From assembly GCA_028753945.1 (NCBI GenBank), contig JAPNXP010000005.1, positions 496,001 to 560,000 on the forward strand: 64,000 bases of DNA. Direction: 5' to 3'. The DNA comes from Hexactinellida sp. DTS-2022. Taxonomy: Eukaryota > Porifera > Hexactinellida. The translations under genes and the position numbers were made by a program. The notes under the pieces are model-generated. The model ran no database searches. It was not told the origin of the DNA and worked only from the letters and a program-made list of their open reading frames with translations. This document shows positions 39,501 to 51,500 of this stretch, one piece after another; positions within the stretch are counted from its first letter, which is position 1; the number at the start of each line of letters is the position of its first letter.

Positions 39501-42500
39501 ACCTACTAACAGGGTCTACTGTAGTTACAATTAGTCCATAGTATAACAGTTCGTTAGTGTAATTATGTAATTGAGTAATTATACATTTTCTACACATACA
39601 TTAGTATAGACACAATATCATCTTTGCTTACCTGTTATCCGTATTGTTTTTGTTTTAGCCATTTTCACCGTCAAAATATACTTAAATATCGTTGTAAAAT
39701 GACTTTGCATGTTTTGATAGTATTGTTTTGAATATCAGTTACACTGTTATTGAAATGGTTTTATTTGAAGGATCGCCTACAATAATATTATAATTAAATT
39801 TAGCATATTCATAATTGAAGTCGTTTTTAGGTTATTATTATATTGATTTTTGAACGGAAAATTACATACATTCCTTCCGAATTGATAGATGGCTATTGTA
39901 GGTACCATGGATATTTAATGATCACAATTCAATTTTCCATTTCCCTAAAATTCCAAATCATAATACATACAGTGGTGTTCGCGTAATAGCAAGTCGCTTT
40001 TTGCACGAAATTTTCTTGTTAATAAGCGAACTTGCTATTAGAGGAACAGAAATAAACATTAAATGCTCGCTTGGGACTGAAAATAACTTAGATAACATAA
40101 TTATATTATTATTGATAATTTGATAATAAGTTAGTTTGTTTGTTAAGAATTTAATATAATATACTCCAGATGGTTCGCTTTTAAGATTGTAATCTAACAA
40201 CATTAACGTTACTAAGGTATGCTCTTGCAAGTAAGGGCACCATCTGATTTGCTTTATCATGTAAATACAGTAGAACCTCGTTAGTTTGAACACGGTTAAT
40301 ATGAAATTTCGCTAAATATTTCAGTCCTCTTCAAAGCCTTTTCAATACAAATAATAATGGTTAATACGAATTCCAGATAAGGCAAAGGTATTTTGACGGT
40401 CCCCTGGTGTTCCTACTAACGAGGTTCTACTGAAGATTTTAATTTGTAGTTATCATCATTTTCAATAAACACCTGAACTTATGCTCCCATCTTGCAAAAT
40501 TTACTTTCCATTGTATTTAAAAACAGTCCGTTATAAGTACATTGTTACATCTTTGTGGGTTAAATTGAGTCTAAGTGTAGTCTTGTAGATATACAAGTTA
40601 TATGAGATATATCATTATTGATTATCCCTACAAAAAGAGATTTCACCAGGATTAGCTATCAATACAGTCGACTCCGCTTAATAGAGTCACCTCGGGACCA
40701 GGTTGCTTTGACCCGATTAAGCGGAGAAATATATTAACCGAAAATATTTTAAGCCAAAATGTAATTCCGTCCTATAAATCCTGTGAAATTTTGACCCGAT
40801 TATTACAGTGAAATCTATTAACCGGTGGCTCTATTAAGCGGAGTCGACTGTAGTTATGTATTTTAATGTGAATTCCTTATATGGAAATAATCAAGGGCAT
40901 ATTATTATTCAATAGGAATCTCTATACCTTTTTTTCTCGTTCAATAACCGTGTTATTTTTATCAATGGATAATAATTGGATTTAAATACACCTTTTTATT
41001 GTGGTTATAACCATATAATATTCAGATATTCGATTTAATTTATGTTGGCATCATTTTATGCTAAGTGATTAGCAAAATAACCATACTATAATCTTGTCTA
41101 TAGATACCAATTTAATTAATAATTGGAACCGTCGAAATTTGTCCGTATTATACTGAATTCGTACCGGATAAGACGAACAAACAGTTCCACAAAATCAGGT
41201 CCCTACAATGGCTATTCAATGGGTATTACTCCGGTTAATACGAACTCTGGATAAAGCGAATAAATGTTTACCATCCGTTGGTGTTCCTATTATGAAGTTT
41301 CACTCTATTACGTAATAGGAACTATAATAAAAGTACAGTGGAGTTGCTTTATTAGCAACTCGGGTTTGCCAGTAAATCTGGTTGTTAATAGGCGAAGTTG
41401 CTAATAGGGGAATTAAATTAGCAGTATTATCACGCTTGGGACCCGAAAAGCGGTTGCTAATACAGTAGATGTCGGATATAAGCACACTATGTTGGAAAAC
41501 GGTTGCCATATATCCTGTATAATTTATGTCGGTTATAAGAACATTATATGCAGTTCCCTACGATGTGCTTATAACCGGCATCCACTGTAAAACAATTGCT
41601 AATAGGGGAGTTGCTAATATAGCAACTCCCCTATACTGGTTCCTATTAACAGAGTCGACTGTGTAATATTCATATTATTTATTTTCTCAGATCTCAGCTG
41701 GGAAATGTCACGCGGCGGCTTCAACAGCTCCTCCTCTTTCATTTCTGAATTTATTAGAAGAGTTAGGAGAACCTTCTTGTGTTCCTAGCAAATATACAGC
41801 TTTGTCAAACATAAAGATTAGCTTACTTCGTTCGAGACTCAAATTACTAACTCACTTCAGCTCTACTGTATATTCCCAATGGACTCTATTCAGTAGTAAT
41901 CCTTTCGAAGTAAGTTTCAATTCGTTTCTTGTTTTATATAATTAATCTGTTCACATCTGTGGATTTGATAAGCAAATTAAAAAAAACTGTGTTTACTAAT
42001 TTATTTTGGAATCCGCTATGTAATACTATACTTTAATTGTACGTAATTATATTTACAATTTACTTATACAGCGATCATCGGCGTTTGTATTAAAAAACCT
42101 GGCTAGTTTCTAGCGATGGTGTTTTTTATAAACATAAAAAAACAATCGGTAGAAAACTAAGCCAGGTTTTTTAATACAAACGCCGGTGATCGCTGTAAAA
42201 GTAAACTCTTATATTTATTCATTCGTTTTAACTCCTGTAGTTTAGTTCTATTGATGTGCTACAAACTTGTTTGTTAAACAAAGCGAATATTCGACCGATT
42301 CTTTCTCAAAATCGGTTTCGTTCTAAGATGCTCCAAACGCTTACACACACCATGATTGCTTCCAAGTCCTACGGCCCTATTATCACAGTCAGGCGAATCC
42401 CATCTGAGTTAGTTATTAGAACAGCGATTCCTAACCTTTTAAACCGTGGACCCCTTATAGCAAATATTACAAATTCTGTGGACCCCCTATAGCAAATATT

Positions 42501-45500
42501 ATATATTATGTGGACCCCTTATAGCAAATACAGTAGATGTCGGATATAAGCACACCGGTTATAAGAACATATCGGATATAAGAACACTATGTTGGAAAAC
42601 GGTTGCCATATACCCTATTTTATTTATGCCGGTTATAAGAACATTATATGCAGTTCCCGACGATGTGCTTATAACCGGCATCCACTGTATTATACATTAT
42701 GTGTACCCCCTATAGCAAATATAATACATTCTGTGGACCCCCTCCCATTAACCGTAATACAATTTTTATGATATTGTGGACCCCAGGTTGGGAACCACTG
42801 TATTAGACTAATTCAACAGTTCCATATAGAAATTGAGTCCATGAGGGGATTATATAGGGGGCCGTTCAAACGTTACGTAACGCAAATTTCTAGGGAAATT
42901 AGACCCCCCCCCTATGTCACGCTTTTGGACCAGTTTGTAGTACAAAAAGGATGGTCTGTCACACATTGGTTGACCCCCCTTGGAAGCGTTACGTAACGTT
43001 TGACAGCCCCTAGCTATATTAAATTAAAATATTATTTGTCATCTTAGTCTCATGCCCAATTTCATTTGATAATTGTGGTCAATTTTTTTTCAGTTTTACT
43101 TTTCGAATTACGTGATTCTTTATTTTAAGTTTTCGAATTGCATTATTCATTAATTTTAGTTTTGGAATTTATTTTAGAGGACATAAACACAAACCACTTT
43201 TCTACCAAATTTCGCCTCAAATCTTGTCGAAAACCAAAGAGCTTCTATTACCACAAAGGGCATGGAAGGTAAATTCAATTCAATAATAAATTAATTAATT
43301 ATCTTTTCATTACCAATAAACCTTTCAAAAGTGTTATTTGTTGAGAATAATTCGTTTCCATGCATTGTCACGCCTCACTTCCTCGTGTGATTATGTAATC
43401 TTTCATAAACCATTCCATTGTTCCAAACCATAGAATGAGTTTCCCGAATTCTTTACATTCAGTTTCAATACCGAAATAGCGCTTTTGTTGTGAAATATTC
43501 ATTAGCGAAACCGCACACGAATTCTGTTTGGTTTGGCAACTAATCACTCAGCCATTCCTCACTGAATTCCAATTGGCCAATCAGACTTGCGATTCCTACG
43601 CGCTTTATTCAACTGAGAAGTATAAAAGCAATTTGCAGTGTATGAATATATCAATTGTGTTTCATTTTGCAACTTTTTTGTTTTCTTTTTTTCACATTTT
43701 CTATAAATACGTGACTCTAGCTCCAAAACACAGAATTATATAAAGCAACTTCTCGCTCCAAATAACAATTTGAATTTCTACAAAACTCATTATTTGATTT
43801 TATTTACAAATCCATAATGCTTCAACATTTCGATCTCCCACAATTATTCAACCCCCTCTCAAACCAATCCTACTCCCTCGCCCCCGAATTCACTTCATCT
43901 CTTTCCCCCCAAGCCGAGAAATACACACCAATCGCACAATGCGACCAACAAACGTCAGAAATAACGTCTCTCCTCAAATACCTGAATTTCGAAGACACCC
44001 ATTCCGTCCTTACTCGCGGCACTGAAAACCCGCTTCCGACACATTTCCCGGAAATAACCCCGACTCATTTCCCGGAAATAACCGCGAGTCCCGAGTTCGA
44101 CCACGACAGCGACACCTCCAGCAGCAGCTCTTCTTCCCCGCGTCTCTCCGACTCTCTAAGCGATCTCAACAGCTCCGGCTCAAGCAGCACCGGCGGTTCT
44201 TTCATGTCCTCCTTCGACGCAACCTGGGGCAGCAAATCTCTCGTTCCAATCGTGTCAAATTCCGCAGGCAGCCCCCCCGGCTCCATCTTCTCCAGCTCCA
44301 TTCACAGCAGCTTCGAGAAAGTCTGGAAACTCAACCTCCCGTCGCCCCAATCCGTCCTGTCCTCTGTCCCTGATCAGGAGTCCGCTCTCTCTCACAGGCC
44401 CTGTCAATACGACCGCAAGGACGACGGTCACTACCCCATAGTATGCACCTGGAGCGGAGTTCTCCCGTCTCGTCGCTACCGGAATCCAGTCTACTCATCA
44501 AAGGTATTTCTCGGAGGTGTACCCTGGGATATAACCGAAGAAGCGCTACTCAGCACCTTCAAACAATTCGGTCCGCTTTGCGTTGAATGGCCAGGCAAGG
44601 AAACTAAGCATCATCGCCACCCCCCCAAAGGGTACGTGTACCTCCTATTCGAGCACGAGAAATCTGTCCGTCTGCTGCTGCAGGTGTGTACGTCCGAGGG
44701 GCCTGAGAGCGGAGAGTTCTACTTCAAGGTCTCGAGTCGTCGCATGCGCAACAAGGAGGTTCAGGTTATTCCGTGGGTGCAATCCGATTCTAATTGTGTG
44801 TATCGTTCCGCTCCGAGACTCGACTTCAATACTACGATATTCGTAGGAGGCCTGCATGGACTGTTGACGGCTGAAGCGCTCGCCTCTGTTATGGACGATC
44901 TTTTCGGTGGAGTTGTGTACGCGGGAATCGATACTGACAGACATAAGTACCCTATCGGGTCAGGGCGCGTTACATTCGTTTCTACTAAGAATTATATGAA
45001 AGCAGTGCAAGCTGGGTATGTCGAGATAAAGACTGGAAAGTTCACAAAGCGTGTTCAGGTGGATCCATATCTCGAGGATACTCCGTGTAACTCTTGTTGT
45101 CGTATGATGGGCCCTTTCTTCTGTCGCGACGTGAACTGCTTCAAGTACTACTGTAGACTCTGTTGGGAATGGCAACACGCAGTGCAAGGTTTCCGCCATC
45201 ATAAACCGTTGACCCGTAACACCAAATCTTCTTTAGCTCAATGCGATATCTAATTATGTCGGCCTCTGTACATTTCGATGATTTAGCTCTTGTAATCATT
45301 CAGCCTTCATTCTACTATAGATCTTGATTTTTACTGTTCTATTGAGATGTATAATTAGTTAGCTAAGTAATTCTACGCTTAATTTTTAGGTCTGCCTTAA
45401 TATATCTTATTTTCTATGTTGTTATTGTACCGTCTTGCTTATAGCACTTATTTTGTTTCTATTTTGTTTCAGTTTTTATATTTCATTTCATTATGCTCAC

Positions 45501-48500
45501 TTGGTATACATGATAGTTATATTCACTTATTATTGTATTATCTACATTTTTAATCATTAAATTGCTTCTAAAACAAACGTTTTTCTTATAACTTAAGGGG
45601 GGCAAACTGTATCTTATAGATAACAGTAAAATAATCAGATTATACTAATATTTAGCATTAATTAATCTACAAATTAACCTATAGAGTATTTATCCAATAA
45701 CAAAGTAAATTACTCTCATTATAACTGTTGTAAACAAACGTTTACATCAACATTGAACTAATTATTATTATATATTTACAGTGTGACCTTTTATGATTAC
45801 TAGTTTTAATTTTAACCTTGAATCATTTAGAATATTTGTTATTTCAATTAAATTCTAAATTAATTAATTATTTTACCCAAAAATACCAAAATCATGGAAA
45901 TTCTGAAATTATTATTCGAATTCCTTTTGTCGAGTAAATTAGGAAAATATTATTTGCGGTAAATGCCTAACAACAGTAAGTACTTGAAATATGTATTTAG
46001 ACTTATAAGTTTGCTAAAATGGTTTCATCGAAATCTTAACGGTACTGATTATGAATCTAAGAATTCACGGAAACCAACAACAAGAACTAACCACATTATA
46101 ATCAAATTCCTAATTACATGGCAACTTCCGATTAGCTATTGTCACCCTAGCGTAGAATCTATAAATCTGCATTCCTATCTACATTTACTGTTGTGGAATT
46201 ATGATTTGATTTCCCATCAATATAATTGATTTTAAAATTAATCCCAAATTATTGCCAAATTATTCTGAAATATATTATTACATGGTGAAATAATATATAT
46301 TGCTATATTAGGAAGTTATTTCTGTCTCATAACGATAATTTAATTAATGTTAATTTTGTTCCTTATAATAGCAGGTTTTAGCAATCAAATTTTGTGCAAA
46401 CTGCGACTTGCTATTACGCAAACACTATTGTTGTTTTCGAATAAATCTTTAAATAATCAACAGGTGATATGACTGACAAATTCCTTCGAGTCATTTGTAT
46501 TTCTTGGCACCAATTACTCAAAACAAGTATTATTACATTTTTAGATACTACAAACGTTTACATTTTGGTGTCATTAGACAGTCATTACTCATGTTTATAT
46601 TTAGTAGAATATCTATTTATATATTGGCGCTTACATTATAAGATTGTGTACAATGTACATTGTACTGACATTTTGTACATTAAACAAAACAGTGGTATAT
46701 TAGCTAATTAGCACTTATAAAACGAGACTTAATAACAACAAAATTTAACAAACAGCTGCTCTCAATTGAAAATGCTCTCTTATAATGTATTATTCTGCTA
46801 TAATTATATCACCTACATAATAATAAACAGAAAACAATGTGTTAGTAGATAGGGCAAATAATAATAGCGCTGATTATGCCCGTATAATATTCTTATGTAT
46901 TATTCGGTGAGAACTTCATTATAAACCACTACTTGATTTGCAAATACATTTTAATCTCGGTAGAAATATATGATTTCAATTCGTTGTATTCACAATTATG
47001 TTCTACAGTAGAACCTCGTTATTAGGAACACGGTTAATACGAATTTCCGGATAAGACGAACAAACAGTTCCACAAATCAGGTCCCTACAATGGCTATTCA
47101 ATGGGTATTTGTCCGGATAATACGAACTCCGGATAAAGCGAACAAATTTTACCGTTCGTTTGTGTTCGTATTAACGAGGTTCTACAGTATTTTCAATTTG
47201 TGATATCTACATATTACAAATTATATTTGTTATAATTTACTAATATAATTGATAAATGTAACTAGCTTAGTGAGTACAATTTTCAGTTCCCCATGTTCGT
47301 ACTAATTTATATAACTTTCTGTTATAATATATAGTATACTCTGTACTCTGTTAATACGGGCACTAATTTATTCGTATTAACCGGAGTCACTTGCATGCAT
47401 TTGTATAGGCTAGGGGAATTAACCCTTGTACTCCTTAACCGATATTCGTATACGGTAGAACCTTGTTAGTACGAACACGGGTAAATTCCGATTAATACGA
47501 ACTCTATTTCAGTCCCCTTCAAAGCCTTTTCAATACAAATGATATTGATTAATACGAATTCCAGATAAGGCGCGGCGAACGCATTTTGACGGTCCCCTGG
47601 TGTTCTTACTAACGAGGTTCTACTGTATACTATTCATACTAATCCTATATGTATATCATTCCCTAATACATATACTATATATGTTGCACACTGTTTACAT
47701 ACGTGAATAGGTTACGCTTATCGGAGAGGGTGCTGACGACGCCGGGGGTGTGTTTGACGAGACGATAGCGCTGATGTGCATAGAGCTGCAGGACGGGACC
47801 CTCCCCTTCCTGATACCCACTCCCAATGCCAGGAACAAGTGTGGATACAACACGGATAGGTATACAGTCTGTTGTTGTTGTTGTTGTTGTTGTTATATAC
47901 AAATTCTGATTTCAGAATTGAATATCACATGGTTGAGTTAGCCTAGGTACTTGATTTCTAATCATTACGATTATTTTCCACTGAGATAAGGCCGCATTCC
48001 CATTTGTACCACAAGTGGCCCATGGCAAGGACACTAATGCCACTTCATTGAAATTGGATAAGAATGACTTAAAATCGAAAGTTTATGAAATTTATAATTA
48101 TAGCAAGATATTTAAAGTGTTTCAGAGTAGGTTAAACAGCCGTTAATTAAATTATTATTATTATATTGTGTCTGGAATAAAATTCCTTTTGTTCAATGCT
48201 TTTGGTCGGTTGGTGTAGTCTGTATAGTGCAATGGTTAAAATATATTTGTATACTTACTAACCCAGTACGTTATAACGAGTTCTACTGTAGTTGTTGTTG
48301 TTTATATTTATGTATCTATGTAATTGTAATAATAGTTGTTGTTGTTTATATTTATGTTGTCCCAATTTAGATTTGTTTTCAACCCGGCCTGTTGCAGTAG
48401 GAACGACACGGATTATTACAAATTCATCGGAATAATGTTTGGCGTCGCTATCCGAACAAAGAAGCCCCTAGCACTGCATTTGGCTCCTCTCGTTTGGAAA

Positions 48501-51500
48501 CTAATGGCAGGAATAGAAATAACCATGGATGATCTAGAAGAAGTAGATTCTGCGTTTATGCAGGCCATGCGGGGAATACGACAGCTGAGCGAAGATGTGA
48601 CTCCGGAAACGTTTTCAGAGGTAAGTTTTTTATTTCACCTTTCCTACTTTCATATCACTGATATAGTACAGTCAGGTCTGCTTATTGTTAATATTTCTTT
48701 ATTATGAACAAGCCCTATGGTCCCAATTTAACAACTTACATAGGGTTTATATTAAATTGAGTCCGCTTATTATGAACATAATTTTTGATCCCTTTAATGT
48801 TCATAATGGCCCATGAACATTTGCCGAAATATTGGATTGCGATAATAATTGACCTTTATCAAGGAAGCCTTGACTTTTTTACTGTTAGAACAAATACCAA
48901 ACATTATATGGACCCCCTCCCATTTCCCGTAATATAAATTTAGAGACACATATTTTGGACCCCCTACTTCGGTCCAGGTTGGGACCACTTCCTCAAGGTT
49001 CTACTGTATACAGTCAGGTTCTTATTATGAACATTCAAGGGACCTAAAATTGTGTTCATAATAGAGAGACTTCATAATAAGCAAACTCAACTTAATACAA
49101 ACCCAATGTAAGTTGTTAAATTGGGACCATAGGGCTTGTTCATAATAAAAAGTTTCATATTAAGCAGACGAAATCTTGTTCATAATAAGCAGACCTGACT
49201 GTATGTATAAACACAATATGTATAAACACAATATGTATAAACATATACAGGTAAACCTCCCAAAGCGGCACCCATCGGGAGAATGTTTTTGTGCCGCTTC
49301 TCGGAGGTTGCCGCTACTCGGAGGTGCCGCTTTGGGAGGTTTACCTGTAATATAAATATAATTACATTATCTACTGTGTGTGTGTCTCTAGATGATCCCT
49401 ATCTCTTGCTACGAGGCGTATAACATGGCAGGTCTGCTGTTCCCGATACTAACGGGCGGCTCCAGTATTCCTCTCACCTACGCTAACAGAAAGGAGTATG
49501 TGGATAAGTCCATCCAGTTCAGACTGCACGAACTGGATAGACAGGTAACTGGAACTGGAACTTAATACGGAACTATCTTACCAATGTGGAACTATCTTAT
49601 GTATATGGAACTATCTTATCAATGTGGAACTATCTTATGTATACAGTAGACTCCGCTTAATAGAGCCACCGGTTAATAGATTTCACTGCTTAATCGGGTC
49701 AAATTTCACAGGATTTATAGGACGGAATTACATTTTGGCTTAAAATATTTTCGGTTATTAGATTTCTCCGCTTAATCGGGTCAAAGTAACCTGGAGTCGA
49801 CTGTATTAATTAAACACTACAATGAACTCTCGTTATAACGAAGTCGGATATAACAAATAAACGCTTATAACGAAATGGAGATTTCCCCAGAGCACAAAAT
49901 GCATTAATTATTATCTGCTTATAACGAATATCCGGATATAACGAAGTCAACTCTCGTTATAACGAAGTGCTTGGGACCTGTAAATTACTTCGTTATATCC
50001 GGTATTCGTTATAAGCGGATAATAATTAATGCAGTTAGTGCTCTAGGGGGAAATCTCCATTTCGTTATATGCGGTTAATTCGTTATACTTCGTTATAACG
50101 GGGTTCTACTGTAGTAGCATATTACCCGGTTTATTCCCTATACAAAATAGGCGCTAGCAGTGAGGGAAGGAATGTCGTTAATAGTTCCAGTTCCGCTTCT
50201 CTCCCTGACAACGGCAGGAATGCTAGAAATAGCGGTATGTGGAGAGAAGGAGCTAGACATACAGGTCCTGAAGAGAGTCGCTAAATATAGGGACTGCTCT
50301 GCCAATGACACCCTCATACAATGGCTATGGGACAGTCTTGAGAACTTTACGAACGAAGATAAAATACTTTTCCTGAGGTTTACATCTGGGAGAAGTAGAT
50401 TGCCAGCTCGAGTGCAAGATGTTACACAGAGACTGCTCGTCATAAAGACTGTAAAGGTATTGTATAGTACACACAGGGATATTATACAGTGGTGGTCTCC
50501 TTATAGGAATTGATGTAATTGCAATATTATTGCTCTATTAGGAAGTTATTTTCAGTCCCAAAGCGAGCATTAATATTAATTCTGTTCATCTAAGTCTAAT
50601 AGCAAGTTTGTCTATTAGTAAGCAAATTTCATGCAAAAAGCGACTAAATAAAATTGTCTAATATACTAAATTTAATTTGTTTAATATACTAAATTTAATT
50701 TGTTTAATATACTACGTAAATATAAATAGCTGTTACAATAACACAATAACACAAGTATTAGATACGACATTGCATAGGACACTAATTCTGTTCTGCCTGT
50801 CTCCTAATCCAGTTCCCAGCTCTTCTCAGAGCTCTGCTTACGCCGGTGGCTCTACTCTCGCAACAAGGGGGGACTGTTGTGTCAACTCTCTTCTGTAACA
50901 CGAATTCCTGAATTAACCTAGAGTACAATCAGGGTTGTTTGATTTAATCAAAAATCCGATTTAAATAAGCAAATTAGATTAAAATAAAAGAAATAATGAT
51001 TTTAATCAACCCTGAGTACAATGAACTCCTGTTATATGGAACCTTGGCTTAATTTGTTAAAAGCGGAGTAAAATCAATGCTTTATCCGTCTGGGGAATTT
51101 ATCTAACTTCGTTATATAAAGCGGCTATTTCGTTATAACGGGATTTTACTGTAAATATACATACAATTTGTTTGTCTTGTAGCAAGATTGTCTAATAACA
51201 AGTTATATGCAATATACAGTTATTACAGTAGACTCTGTTAATATAAACACCAGGGGACCGTCGAAATTCGTTCGTATTATCTGTAAATTCGTATTAAGCG
51301 GAGTTACTTGCATGCATTTGTATAGACCATGGGAATTACCTTGTACTCCTTATCACATATTCCCTGTGTTCCTACTAACAGAGCTACTAATATAATGTAT
51401 AATTACCTATCAAAAGCTAAGCAAGTGCCCTCCCCGGTTCTAGCAGAACATTCAGAATAGCTTGCGCCTATATTTCTAGCTAACAGCTGGGCTGTTGACC

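Larger units (their letters stand above)
45254..47710. other. HERC1 intron 3' of CPEB1: AT-rich with three MITEs
   Basis: Presumed CPEB1 3' UTR follows 45253. The stretch 45300-46980 is AT-rich, with only a W8 fragment (~46370-46430) and chance short frames. W2 elements lie at 47006-47187 and 47453-47625, with a W3 part between them (47336-47450). Confidence 0.65.

Noticed and set aside
44065-45202. Alternative frames inside CPEB1
   Set aside because: Shadows of the GC-richer CPEB1 coding sequence.
45963-46711. Frames of 80-88 codons 3' of CPEB1
   Set aside because: AT-rich, no homology, no splice context; chance frames.
50677-50898. Plus-strand 73-codon frame as an extra HERC1 exon
   Set aside because: The GC-rich block is the last exon of the antisense Ras-like gene, with matching splice phase.
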